DNA from: Coccinella septempunctata
Lineage: Eukaryota; Arthropoda; Insecta; Coleoptera; Coccinellidae
Direction: 5' to 3'
NCBI RefSeq assembly: GCF_907165205.1
Contig: NC_058189.1
Location: 53,842,270 to 53,906,269 of the forward strand
Length of the DNA stretch: 64,000 nt
Shown piece after piece: positions 11,562 to 22,150 of this stretch (the stretch's first letter is position 1; every line of letters begins with the position of its first letter). Made by a program: the position numbers and the translations under genes. The notes under the pieces were generated by a model. The model saw only the letters and a program-made list of their open reading frames with translations, was not told the origin of the DNA and ran no database searches.

Positions 11562-11690
11562 ACTGACACTTCTAATGAGTTATTGTTCGTTGCTATGGTA
11601 AAGCAATATTTTTTATGCATGGAACTGGTCTAGGCTAACTGGATATCAATACATCCTCGTATTTCAGGCTTACACTTAGAGTTAGATGTG

Positions 11691-11836
11691 CCAATTGTGG
11701 GACCTATTTTCATTGTTGGGACTTTAACAGCAGAATTTTAGGGGGGGGGAAATTATTATGGCTTTAATTTTTAACAAGATGGAGCCAAAGCACACACAGC
11801 TGAAGAAACCTTAGCTTCTCTAAGGAATGATATGAA
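11691..11836 (+). pseudogene. Tc3-like DDE transposase scrap
   Basis: A single frame with two stops reads PIVGPIFIVGTLTAEF, stop, GGGNYYGFNF, stop, then QDGAKAHTAEETLASLRNDM. It matches the GP.F....T..... to FQQDGA..HTA..T...LR segment around the second catalytic Asp of Tc3-like transposases common in insects. The second stop is TAA where CAA would complete FQQDGA. No ends are visible. It is wedged between mariner copy 2 and a CAGGGTG element, whose truncated left end abuts it near 11837. Confidence 0.6.
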
Positions 11837-12298
11837 CGTTATTTTCAGTTCTCACAAATGGTTTCATCGAATGAAATTAATTTCGGAATAGAGTTTTTCA
11901 TGTGTTTGTAGAATATTTTTCGAACACAAGATATCACCCATGACTTCAACGAATCCAACTATTGAAACTAAGTTGGACGCTATCTAATGAATATTTTTCT
12001 TTTGTAAAATGAAAGTATTCCTCTTATTTTCTCGTATAATGGACCGTTTTCGAGTAATTTGATGTTCAAAAATAAAAAATATCTGTGATATTCGCTAAAT
12101 TGGGTACTTTGGCTGAATGCAACTCTGTTTAAAAGATCCACAGATGTGTAGTGTCACAAATTTAGCTAGTTATTTTGAAGGTAATTTTGCTTTCCAGGGG
12201 TGGCACATTATGAAAACTTAAAATGGCTATATCTTTTTATCAGGGCCGAATCGGAAAAAAATTGTTGAAATATTTGTACGAGTCAAAGACTCACCCTG
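11837..12298 (+). mobile_element. CAGGGTG element copy a, left-truncated
   Basis: Non-autonomous DNA element sharing its body with five other copies in the window. Shared blocks include tttcatcgaatgaa, ttcggaata, acacaagatatcac, gaaactaagttggacgctat, cacagatgtgtagtgtcac and ccaggggtggcaca. The right end tactcgt...gactcaccctg is followed by TA at 12299-12300. The left about 130 bp, including the left inverted repeat, is missing. A small deletion removes the aagaatctactgtt block near the right end. No coding content. Confidence 0.85.
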
Positions 12299-12639
12299 TA
12301 TAGTTCGAGGTTTGTTGGCGTAGCACCGAGATCGCTAATATCAAAATTTTCCAATGAGTTATATTGTTCGTTGTTTTTGGATAGTAATATAATGTTTTCG
12401 TTTATCGTGAAAGTTTTCCTAATGACTCATTTGATTTTTGAACAATTTTCACGCCCACTACTTCGTAAGTCACGATTTTCAGTAAACCATAACAGACAAC
12501 TCCTCTCCGCAACAGAAACAAGTAAAATAATGAATTCGTATGATCCTATCATCACAAAATTTTAATTCTGGTATAATTCAATGATCTCCTTGGAACTTCT
12601 TGACCTCCTATGGGAGGAGAAACTCACAAAGTCAAACGG
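12299..12639. other. No recognisable feature
   Basis: AT-rich DNA with one short chance frame. I see nothing assignable. Confidence 0.35.
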
Positions 12640-12960
12640 CTCACCTTTTTCAGTTCGATGACTGAATATTATCAATTATAGGCCGCAATTGTGCAACTGA
12701 CAAGGGATTATTGCGTTATTAATGGTGGCGTTCATTGATTCAGGATGTACGCTATAAGTTCGCAAGGATTCCCAATGCACAAAGATTATAATGATCTCCG
12801 GTATCGGGCTTTTAATTCCGCTGAGAACCTACGTCCATTATCGCGGAAAAGTCGGGACTTTGCAGATCCCGAGAGGCGTAATTGTTGCCATTAGGTTGAA
12901 TTATACAAATCCGAAGATCTATTATTCGTCTGCTCGATATAAATTCCTTCGATATACCGT
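12640..12960. promoter_or_regulatory. Candidate cis-regulatory block
   Basis: Repeat-free, noticeably higher in GC than the flanks, and without a reading frame. It contains runs such as ggattattgcgttattaatgg (about 12704-12724), ttccgctgagaacc and attatcgcggaaaagtcggg. It looks like the conserved non-coding islands found near developmental genes in insects. This is inference from composition alone. Confidence 0.25.
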
Positions 12961-13217
12961 ATACAAGTGAAAACATAATGTAATCTAATGAGTACTTTCA
13001 ATTATTTAATTTTAATGTGAATTCGTTCTTCATTTATGTGTTATCACGCAATAAAAGAAAGAGAATGGATTCGGTATTAGTTATCCTACCGCTTTTGCTG
13101 AATATAATCGAAGCTAACTAAAATTCATTTTATACATTTAGGACTTATAATATTCTCAACGGTCCTGCACTTATTATTACTTCGTTGAAAATTCAAGTAT
13201 TTCTCATTAATATTATA

Positions 13218-14147
13218 CAGGGTGAGTCTTCAGCTCGTACAAATATTTTAACGGTAGATTTTTGAGATGAAAAGAAATACTTTTTTCCTTTATCATTTTT
13301 TCCGGATCGGCTTGGTTTAAAAGATACAAGCTGTTGAAAAACCATAAAAATATGTTTATTTTAGTTCTATCTTACACACGGTTTTATCGAATGAAGTGTA
13401 TTTCGGAATATAGTTTTTCATTCAGTTGATTAATCTTATTGGAACACAAGATATCACTCACGTCTTCCAGTTTTCTCATTTTGACCATTACGTACCATGA
13501 AAATACCAAAACTACAAAGAACCCAACTCTTGAAACTAAGTTGGACACTATCGGACGAATATTCGAACGTTTTGTAAAATAAAAGTATTCAGCATATATT
13601 CTCGTATAATGCCCAGTTTTCATGTAATTTGATGTTCAAAAATTGAAAAGTATCAGTGAAATTAAAAATTGGGTACTTTGACAGAATATGACACTGGTTG
13701 AAAGATCCACAGATGTGTAGTGTCACAGATTTAGCTAGTTATTCTGTATCATAGACATAGAGACATGGACTGTGCCTTCCCTTTATATCTATGCATATGA
13801 AATACGGTCAAAAAAAGTGACAGAGAGAAAAACACGTCGGGAATGCAGTTGTCTTTTTCTAGAATTTTGATTGGTCTACACTCACCTCTATGTGAACAAA
13901 AAAGAGAAAGGTAATGTCCCGACGAGCTTTTCTCTCTTTCTAATAAATAGCCAATTTCATGCTGGCATTGCTCAGTCCATGTCTCTATGTCTATGTTCTG
14001 TATGTAATTTTGTTTTCCAGGGGTGGCACAGCTCATCATGGCTATATCTTTGCGCCGAATCGGAAAAAGTGGTATAGAAAAAAAGTGCTCCTTCTGACTT
14101 CAAGAATCTACTGTTAAAATATTTGTACGAGTCAAAGACTCACACTG
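13218..14147 (+). mobile_element. CAGGGTG element copy b, with nested MITE
   Basis: The most complete copy of the family. It starts CAGGGTGAGTCTTCAGCTCG (TA at 13216-13217) and ends GAGTCAAAGACTCACACTG at 14147. The inverted termini are about 100 bp each and imperfect. They share tcgtacaaatattttaac.gtagatt.ttga and a run ending near ttccg.atcgg. Without the 246-bp nested MITE and its 8-bp duplication the element is about 680 bp. TA flanks and the CAGGGTG ends suggest a Tc1/mariner-mobilised non-autonomous element. I see no transposase remnant. Confidence 0.88.
13750..13995. mobile_element. P-like MITE with 8-bp target duplication
   Basis: A 246-bp insertion into CAGGGTG copy b. Its ends are exact 23-bp inverted repeats beginning CATAGACATAGAGACATGGA. 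The 8-bp sequence TTCTGTAT is present directly before (13742-13749) and after (13996-14003), and the empty site is visible in sister copies (ttattctgaaggtaat). The 8-bp duplication and the CANRG-type terminus fit the P superfamily as I recall its description; hAT is the alternative. The interior is non-coding. The same terminal pattern recurs at 29690-30723. Confidence 0.8.
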
Positions 14148-14309
14148 TGAAATATTTTTCAATTCATTCAATACAAAAAGTGACTTTTCTAAAAAAATTC
14201 TGACTAACAATTCTTTCTTCTGTTACCATCACATCAAAAATTTCAGAAATAATCCATATTCCTAATTCATAATTCAACAAAAATCTCACACCCATTGGAC
14301 AAACTGACT

Positions 14310-14573
14310 AAACTAAGTTGGAGAAACTTGAACCATAACAAAAGCGCCAAAATTAAAGTACCTATGTATTTATTTCTCAAATTGAATATTTTAGGAATAA
14401 AAATTTGAAATTTTCAAAACTGAATTCTTTTTTACTGTGTGAAACTAAATTGGAAAAACTTGAACCATAACAAAAGCGCCTAAAGTAGAGTATGTATTTA
14501 TTTCTCAAATTGAAGATTTTAGGAATAAAAATTTGAAATTTTCAAAACTGAATTCTTTTTTACTGTGTGAAAT
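14310..14573. repeat. Tandem duplication, two units of 132 bp
   Basis: Units 14310-14441 and 14442-14573 share nearly everything, including cttgaaccataacaaaagcg, tatgtatttatttctcaaat and ttcttttttactgtgtga. The right unit differs by a few substitutions and indels. The duplication lies within the 3' LTR of the minus-strand retroelement relic. Confidence 0.9.
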
Positions 14574-14599
14574 TGGATTCGAAATTTCAATAAAACTCA

Positions 14600-15394
14600 A
14601 CTGAAATGCGATTACACAAAAAGAATGTTCATCAACTATTAGCCTTAGTATTTTTTCTTGAACATTATATATTTTCCCCTCGATTTTCATCATTTCTTCT
14701 CCATTCATCTCTCCATATTTTTTATATGTTTCTAATTTTTTGGATGACATTTTCCCATTTGTTTCTCCTTGTTTTGTGCCCATATGTTTCATATGTTACT
14801 TCTTCATCTATTATTTTTCCGTTGTGATTCCATTTGTTATTCTCCCCTAAATTGATTGTTTTTGACGTACTAGAATTTGTGTTGCTCATTACTCTTCGCA
14901 ATATTTTATTTTGTTTTTACATATTTCCCTTCATTTTATTTATATCCGCATCCAATTGTTCTCTTACCTCCTTTCGAATGCTATTTCCAGTAGTTTCAAA
15001 TTCTTCCTGACATTGTCTTATAACCATTCTAATTTTCCTGTCTATTTTCTCCTCTGTTTGATGTACTCGTGTATTGAACATTTCATTAATTCTTATGAAA
15101 TCTTCTTCTTTCTATTTTTGAATTTCTTTTCCATATCTTCCAATTCCAACCTTATGGGCTATTTTTTCTAATGCTCTAGAATTTTCTTCAATTTTTTTTT
15201 CCATTCTGCATGCAAAATCTTTCATTTCTACAGCATTTTCTTCCGAATTCATAGATTGTTCGTGATATTTTTTAGATTCTTCAACTTTTCTTTCTTCATC
15301 TTTAATAAAAAATCCAATATTTTAGGGACAGTGTTTTCTTTTGTAATTGTTTTTCTTTTTTTGCTCCAGCTGAAATCTTGATTCTGGATTCCAT
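14600..15394 (-). pseudogene. Gag-like coiled-coil protein relic
   Basis: Reading leftward from an ATG at 15394 (MESRIKISAGAKKEK), the minus strand keeps long charged, Glu/Lys-rich frames broken by frameshifts and stops. Examples are EERKVEESKKYHEQS, MEKKIEENSRALEKIA, NEMFNTRVHQTEEKIDR, RQCQEEFETTGNSIRKEV and KWNHNGKIIDEEVTYE. Heptad-like spacing suggests a long coiled coil, as in the N-terminal part of several insect gypsy-type gag proteins. There is no Cys-His zinc knuckle in view. Its place directly downstream of a PBS-like sequence supports the gag reading. A host coiled-coil gene is less likely because the flanks are LTR-like. Confidence 0.55.
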
Positions 15395-15423
15395 ATTTAG
15401 ATTACTTCTATAAATTCGATTGC

Positions 15424-15441
15424 CCTACATTTGGGGCCAAT
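15424..15441 (-). other. Primer-binding-site-like sequence
   Basis: On the minus strand this reads TTGGCCCCAAATGTAGG, one base from the LTR end at 15443. Many arthropod gypsy-type elements have a TGGCGCCC-like primer site at this position, so the site supports the LTR assignment. Confidence 0.45.
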
Positions 15442-15610
15442 TTGTTGCGATCTGATCATCACATCATAAATTTTGGAAAACTTAACATACCTAAACCTAA
15501 ATTTCTCATATTCCTAATTCATAATTCAACAAAAATCTCACACTCACTGAACAAACTAACTAAACTGAATTGGAGGAACTATAACAGTATGTACATTTTA
15601 CCTAATAAAA

Positions 15611-16410
15611 TTCCGAAAATAATGCAACATTTGCAGGTCATCATCAACGATGATTAATTCTTTTTTCCGAGCTCCAGATCTGTAGATCTTTGGGACGAAG
15701 TGAAATTGTTTATTTCTTTTTCCAAATGGCATTAAAAGCAATAATTTTACTGATGAGGCTATTGCTCTCTAAGTATTTAACCATTTCGAGATTTGAAATA
15801 TGTTTTTACTCCTATCCCAATGATACTTCTTGGTACGACAGTTGCATTGTTGTATTTATCATTATCGCAGAGAGCTTTCATTTGGTAAAATCTTGCATAA
15901 TTCTACTCCCAGACCCGACGAACACCATCCCATTAGCTGCGGTTCGAAATATGGACAGTTTGACTGTAAAAGTGAAAATAATTGTAAGGTTGAAACTTTC
16001 CGCTACATGCTTGAACTGTTTGGATGTTGCATCTTGTTCTGTGCCACTGAACGCCGCCGTTTTGAATAGCCAATTACTTCACGGTGTAGTTTCGTGAATA
16101 GGTACATTTCGATGATTTCGTTCTTTTCTCGGAAACGTTTTCAATTAACTGGCAACGCTTGCAGAAAGAGATCTTCGATAAATGATCGTCTGGATTTCCG
16201 AGAATGCGAAATCGATATTTTCGTATTCTTCCAGGAATGGACATGGACATTGCATAATCTTCATCGGCTTCGCGTGGAAACCAATAAGTTTACTGTTCCA
16301 AGGATAACAAACGAAAGAAGGATATGTCTATGTTCAATTCACTTTTATTTTCTGTATAGTACGAAACTGTGGGGTTATGACGCTTGTCAAAACATTTTTG
16401 GGTTTTAAAT
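15611..16410. other. Unassigned region with overlapping open frames
   Basis: Less AT-rich than average. Plus-strand frames at 15690-16097 (135 codons) and 15830-16069 (79 codons) overlap in different phases. The shorter has a Cys-containing segment, CGSKYGQFDCKSENNC, faintly like an LDL-receptor class A repeat, but the cysteine spacing is wrong for a full module. I recognise neither product. Both may be chance frames, or an exon of an unknown gene may be hidden here. Confidence 0.25.
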
Positions 16411-16904
16411 CAACGCTATGTTGCCCATTCTACCTAAAAGTTTCTGTTATTACGTATTTTATCACAATGTCGAATCTCTTCGGAAAATATGTGACGAACA
16501 TAATTGACGTTTATACAAACTGATTGAAGGCATACCAAATCCAGTTATTTGCATGGAAAATACAAGAGATTAGTGTAATGTCATAATATGCACTAGCTTG
16601 AGGAGAGTTCTTTGGCTAAAGTTTGAATACGTTACATCAGTTGTAGATTTCAAAAATATTAACCCGAAGATGAAATGCATATGTTGCAGTGGTTGGTAAT
16701 GGGTATCTCCCGAAGGAATTAACAGATAATTACAAGAATGTTAAATTCTTCAACAAAAATCATCTTGCATCATAATAAGTAAGAGGAATTAAAGGAAGTT
16801 TCAATCAAGATGAACTTCACCTTTGAACAAAAATTTCACATGAATAAACAATTAGTAGTACAACTGGCGCGTATTTGTGGCTGTTCATCTTAATGCATTG
16901 ATAT
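16411..16904. other. No recognisable feature
   Basis: Unique AT-rich DNA with no coding or repeat signal seen. Confidence 0.35.
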
Positions 16905-17200
16905 AATAATAATAATTAGGTATTTATTGGTACCTTAAGACATTTACAATGTATAGGACAAGTCAAATGAAAAATAGAAAAATCAATTTTCGGGAACTTA
17001 TTCTACGATGACATTCATCGAAAATCCTGTAGTAAACTTTTCGCATTAATTCACTCAAATATAAAATTCTCAAATGCCACCACTTTTGTGGGTCTCGCAA
17101 TTCTTTGTCATCCTCTTCATTCACAATCTTTCTGATTGTGGTAATATTCAGCTGAAATATAAGTCGTTTAGATTCAGATGGAACATTATATAAATTCTCT
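16905..17200 (-). pseudogene. Unidentified coding relic with AATAAA and TTA-repeat tail
   Basis: The minus strand holds an open frame of about 75 codons without an early Met, reading YNVPSESKRLIFQLN, TTIRKIVNEEDDKELRDPQK, WWHLRILYLSELMRKVYYR and IFDECHRRISSRKL to a TGA near 16970. An AATAAA and a TTA microsatellite follow (about 16903-16925), much like the CR1-like tail at 437-460. A second frame upstream (STVRQTVANIFNVRE) appears to join by a frameshift near 17195. An alternative reading is a host terminal exon, because ttatatttcag is a good splice acceptor. I do not recognise the protein. Confidence 0.45.
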
Positions 17201-18056
17201 TACATTGAATATATTCGCTACCGTCTGACGTACTGTGGATTTTAGAATATCAGGGTATAACTATTTGAATGAGCGGACCTGAATTCTAAATAGCACTTCC
17301 TGAAAACCTGCCTCTTTTTTAAATCATTTTTGGCATTTTCGTAAATTGATTGATATAAGTTGTGGCAACGGCGTTATGACATTAACATTTCATGAGTGCC
17401 AACCTTACTCCATTCTAGTTACAAAAACTTGAGAAAATTATTTCATGGCCAACCAACTGCCAGAATAAATGTGAATGCAGTATAGTTGAGCGCCATTTTT
17501 TTCCACGGAAAAAACATATTTGCAAGATATATGAAATTTCCACATTTTCTTCGATTTTATATTGTTTCCATAAATTGGAACAAAGATAGCACTACCAACA
17601 CTTCGAAAAATGTGAAGGCCGTTGGATGTTTTAAATAAAGGTTCGTTTTTCTCATATGATCCAATTTCAATTATTCCAAATCAACATAAAAAAATCATAA
17701 CCATGAACATGCAGATAATTTCAAAATGTACTGCTTTGAATAATTATAGAATAAGAGTCGAGTCTCTTGGCTGAATCGAGTAATCCATCCTTTAATCAGC
17801 TTACTTAGAAAGTTGAATCTGCTGAAGACGTCCAAACTTACTATTAAATCTTCTTTGATTTACCAATGAATGGCCCAGTTTAATTCAAGGTTTAAAAAGT
17901 TCTATATTAATTATTATATATTATGCTAATACATAATTTGAGTTCCACTAATCCGGCTAAAAACTATGTACATATTTTCAATTCCAACTATAGATTGGAG
18001 ACTAGAGCTTGTTCCTCCATTTTTGAAAACACAAAACTCTTAATATTAAATTAAAT
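17201..18056. other. No recognisable feature
   Basis: AT-rich DNA. A block at about 17340-17460 (gtggcaacggcgttatgac, atgagtgccaaccttactcc) is less AT-rich but has no assignable signature. Confidence 0.35.
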
Positions 18057-19088
18057 CCTGCGATCGCTAGGATGATAGATAAGTGGTGGGTATTTAAGCG
18101 TCAAGTTTAAATTAACAGCCTTTATTTTATTTTAGGTTATGTGTCATCGTAGTTTTTCTGATGATTTTTCAAATACGTTTCTTCAACTCTATATTGAATA
18201 GGAGTTCTCTGAATTATATGGAATAAAATAAAAGTCATATTGAGAAGGGGACTATATTATCAGCTATATTCGTTCATAATAAATGACGAAATCAATGGAA
18301 TTCAAAAGAAATCACTGATCAAAAAAATTGTACCTACGTTTGTTTATCATTGTTTATTGAAAACAGGTATGTTAGTTGGTTTACTGTAATCTTCAAAATT
18401 ATATACATTCGCAGTGAGGAGTAGTACACATCAAGACAACAAAAAGTAGCAATCTCAGATTTATCACTTAGTTATTAGAGAAAGAAGATTCTGTTTCTAA
18501 TACTCAGCTGAGAACCGTTATAAACCATATATTATGTCATGCCAACAAAATTCTTCAAGAATATCTATCCACTTCTGAACCATGGAGTTTTATTGGTTAG
18601 ATATTGTTATTCAGAAGAGTCCACTCCTCACGAGGGATGACAATTTCGATTTCGTTTATAATAAATCCATCATCTTTTTGATATCTTCATCGCAAAAGTG
18701 CTCTTGACACACAGATTGATTCCGAGTCGATTCTTGAGGTAATGTTTTTCCAATTTTCTCTCAAAAATGTACTCGAAAATTTTATCTCTTCTCCTTTTCT
18801 TTGCGATGCCAAAACACTCTTACACTAGCGCACGCTTCAACATTTCACCATGGTCATATGTTGTTGTCTTATCAAAAATCGAAAATAATAATATTCCTAT
18901 CATCTGTCACCAGGAAAACAGTTCTCTCAGCCAACTTCAACTAGTTTAAATTTAAATTTCGTCATCCCTTGATCGCCAGCGCGCCTATTGGCAAAAACAT
19001 GAACTACCATATTGGTACATACTTTAGTGTACAAAAAATCTATGGTTTACAAGCAGCGATCGTTCTCCTTATCTCTACTCTCCATAAA
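18057..19088 (+). repeat. GATCGC-ended repeat family, copy 1
   Basis: Shares long blocks with 36660-37453 in the same order: tgcgatcgctaggatgatag, ttattttaggttatgtgtca, gtagcaatctcagatttatc, tcatgccaacaaaattcttc, cactcttacactagcgca, and the right end gcagcgatcgttctcctt plus ctctactctcc. The outer left end (gtagagagaaagagaaag) is missing, so this copy is left-truncated. Short open frames in both copies (for example 18767-18949) are related in sequence but look non-coding. Class unknown; the inverted ends suggest a DNA element. Confidence 0.75.
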
Positions 19089-20625
19089 TATAAGGTTCAT
19101 TGTTAAATCGTAAACTCAAAACTTACTACATTGCAAATAGAGAGAAGAGGAGGTGAAATTATCATAATATGTTCATAGAGAACAGACGATCATTGAATTC
19201 GGAGAAATTCAGTCTTTTCAATTAAATGAATTTTCATCTAGTATCCTATCGACTCAAGAAATATGGAACGTATGTACCTACATATAACATTTTTTCTCGT
19301 TGAATGGAATTATTGATTGATCACTGATGATAAAGAATCTTGCCTTTTCATCGATCAAATGTAGGACAGAGAAAATTGTAGTAAACTCCGCATTAAGACA
19401 GACACCTGTGTTAATTTGATGACAAACACTCAGAATGCTTTCCGTTCTGGGAGGTCAAAGCTTTCTATTTCATCTCTCTGGCCAATTAGTTTAGGCGAAT
19501 AAACGTTATTGAAGATCAATAAACACACTAATTAAAAATGTGGAAAAAACTATGAATATTTATATTGGCTAGGATTATTATTAACGCTGTTTTTTGTGAA
19601 GAAAAGATATAAAAGTGAAGAAGTTGGTGACTATCCTGTAGAATACCCTAGAATCTCTTGACATCGTCATCGGATAAAACTTGTCTTGGCATAATGAAAA
19701 TTTGATTTTGGATTTCGTATAATCGTTAACCCTCTTGAAAACGAAATACAGACTGAAGAAAAAATGATTTAAATATGCCCTTCTGACATATATGGACAAA
19801 AAATGTTCAAACCTGATAATAATGTATAAATAATTACAAAAAATATTCAGATGATACGGAAAATATGCATTTTTTTGAGAATTCTTCGGGAAAAACCAAT
19901 ATCCTTTACTTTTGACAAGCAGTTCGTCATGATTGGGCCATATTAGAAACGTAAGAATAAGCCTTTCATTCGTTTATTCCAATTATATGGCATATACGAG
20001 GATAATTTAGGAAAGAATTGCCCATTTCATGTTTATCATTCATATTTATCCTACATGGATTCATTCCACATCTGTTCGATACCAATGTACTTTCATGCAT
20101 ACGGATATAGAAGTATACTACTGGTGATTCATAAGAATGACATCAAAAAGAAATCTTTCTAATGATTTGTTTATCTTTTGTCTGGGTCAAAATGTGCTAA
20201 CGAGAGATAAAGGTGTTAAAATCATCATTTCATTTAGATGACACAGTCCATTATTTGAAATCATTTGTATTTCCTTGTTTGGCAGTTATGCAAAGGTCGA
20301 TTTTTGAATTAATCGAAGTTTATTTTATGAAACACATAAGAAAGAATGAGCTGGCTTCTAAGCTAACTGAATATTATGCTATACTGAAGTTACCCTTTTC
20401 TTGAAATCAAGGGAAACATTCAGTATGCGAAAAATACACCCAAAACACAGAGAATTTATTCTGTCCCGGAGTTTGGAAATTTCTTATAGCTCCTTTGCAA
20501 TCTTGCCTTGATCAACTCTAGGTCATTTTCTTACTTTACTCAATCGGAACTTGTTTCATAGACTAATATTCTACTCTGCAACATATTTCGACCTCTAAAT
20601 AAAGTTAAATCCAGTGCCTATGATT
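19089..20625. other. No recognisable feature
   Basis: Unique AT-rich DNA. At about 19993 tacgaggataatttagg resembles the first bases of the mariner ends, but no partner or body follows. Confidence 0.4.
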
Positions 20626-22150
20626 ACAGAGATTAGGGAGAACGATCGCTGCATCGCAGACCATAGGAAAACTGTCCCCTATAATAAATTATGTACCAGT
20701 AGGTAGTTCATGTTTTAGCAAATAGAGGCGCTTCCGCTTGCGTTCGGAAGGGAATAGGAGTTTTCGATTTAAACTATATCTGAAATTAACTGAGTGGACT
20801 GTTTTCCGGTGATAGTGGTGAAAGACGATGAGGATATTTAAAAAAATTCAAATTTTTGATAGGAAAAAATATTTAACAATTGTGAAATGTTTTGATTGCC
20901 TTCTTAAAGGACAATTTGTGTGACAGAATGAGATTATCATGCTATAGTGCTATAGCAGAATCTTCTCTATCAATTGAAAAATCTGAGATTGCTACCTTTT
21001 ACTATCTGTCCCCTTACCGCATGTAGGTATATACCTAATATACAGAGTGAGTCTTGGACTCGAAAAAATATTTTGACAGATTTTTGAGGTCGAGAGAAAC
21101 ACTTTTTTTCTTCAACATTTTTTCCGAATCGGCTGTTGAAAAAACACGAAAAAATGTTTTTTTTAGTTCTACCTCATAAACGGTTTCATCGAAATGAATT
21201 TCGGAATATGGTTTTCCATTCATTTGATGAACCTTTTTCAATCACAAGGTATCACCTACTTCTTCCACTTTTCTCATTATGACCATAAAAATACCAAAAA
21301 CTCAAAGAACCCAACTTTTGAAACTAAGTTGGACGCTACACAATGAATATTTGAACGTTTTGAAAAATAAAAGTGCATATTCCTCAAACTTTCTCGTATA
21401 ATCCGCCGTTTTAGAGTAATTTAAATTTCAAAAATAAAAAATTCTGTGAAATTCGAAAAATTGGGTACTTTGATCGAATGCAACTCTTTTTAAAAGATCT
21501 ACATAGGTGTAGTGCCACAGATTTAGCTAGTTATTCTGAAGGTAATTTATTTTTTCATGGGTGGCACAGCTCATTATTAAAATTCAAAATAACTATACTA
21601 TATCTCTTTATCAGGGCCGACTCGAAAAAAATGGTATATAAAAGAATTTTCTTTTGAACTCAAGAATCTACTTTTGAAATATTTGTACGAGTGAAAGAAT
21701 GAACCAATATATCTAATCATGAAGATTGCAATAAACCATTATTATAAACTATTTTGAGTATATTCTTTTTTCGACGAACAATTGTAAGTAAACATATATT
21801 ATGTAGATATTATTTTTTTTTAATCAGTGATTTCTTTGAAATTTCATTAATTTCTTTATTATTATGAATGTATGAAGATGATAACTTCCTTTACCATAGT
21901 CATAATATGAGTTACTGCATTTTATTGCATATAGAAAAAAAATTTATATTTATTATAGATTTGAAGAAACATCATCAGAAACAACAACTGTGGTGTCACA
22001 TAACCTACATTATTGAACGCAGTTCATCTCAATTTGAAGGTAAAATTTCCAACTTTTATTGATACCCCTTAGCGATCGCAGCGCCTCTCTTATTTTCCCT
22101 TTTTTTGGAGACACTTTTATACAACGGCGATCGTTTTCCTTCTCTATTCT
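20626..22150 (-). repeat. GATCGC-ended repeat family, copy 2, with nested element
   Basis: Inverted relative to copies 1 and 3. The left end agggagaacgatcgctgc and the right end acaacggcgatcgttttcc plus ttctctattc are its inverted termini. Internal blocks such as gtaggtagttcatgtttt and aaaatctgagattgctacctttt are reverse complements of copy 3. The right part holds cccttagcgatcgcagcg. The copy is split by a CAGGGTG element (21043-21705). Without it the length is about 860 bp, the same as copy 3. Confidence 0.75.
21043..21705 (+). mobile_element. CAGGGTG element copy c, nested
   Basis: Starts CAGAGTGAGTCTTGGACTCG (TA at 21041-21042) and ends near gtacgagtgaaagaatgaacc. The body carries the family blocks ttcggaatatgg, gaaactaagttggacgct, agtgccacagatttagctag and catgggtggcacagctcat. 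About 660 bp. It is inserted in copy 2 of the GATCGC-ended family, so it is younger than that copy. The right terminus is more decayed than the left. Non-coding. Confidence 0.82.

Larger units (their letters stand above)
10468..11659 (-). mobile_element. Mariner element copy 2
   Basis: Minus-oriented mariner of 1192 bp, flanked by TA at 10466-10467 and 11660-11661. The ends are CGAGGATATATCGAAAAATT and, inverted, CGAGGATGTATTGATATCC. Length is close to full size. The transposase is split into two overlapping frames and carries a catalytic change, so the copy is non-autonomous. It is inserted at the edge of an older dispersed repeat and lies just left of a Tc3-like transposase scrap. Confidence 0.93.
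14221..15610 (-). mobile_element. Gag-only LTR retroelement relic
   Basis: Minus-strand element with a 5' LTR remnant on the right (from 15443 up to about 15610), a primer-binding-site-like sequence, a decayed gag frame, and a 3' LTR on the left (from 14221). The two LTR remnants share caca-tcataaatttt, ttcctaattcataattcaac and caaaaatctcacac. Both start TGTT, so on the minus strand they end in ACA, as LTRs do. No protease, reverse transcriptase or integrase sequence is seen between gag and the 3' LTR. This is a pol-deleted or naturally non-autonomous relic. The 3' LTR carries an internal 132-bp tandem duplication. Confidence 0.65.

Noticed and set aside
15830..16069. Possible LDL-receptor class A module
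   Set aside because: Cysteine number and spacing do not fit the module, and the acidic calcium-binding residues are missing.
19993..20020. tacgaggataatttagg resembling a mariner end
   Set aside because: Similarity covers only about ten bases, with no TA-bounded partner or mariner body nearby.
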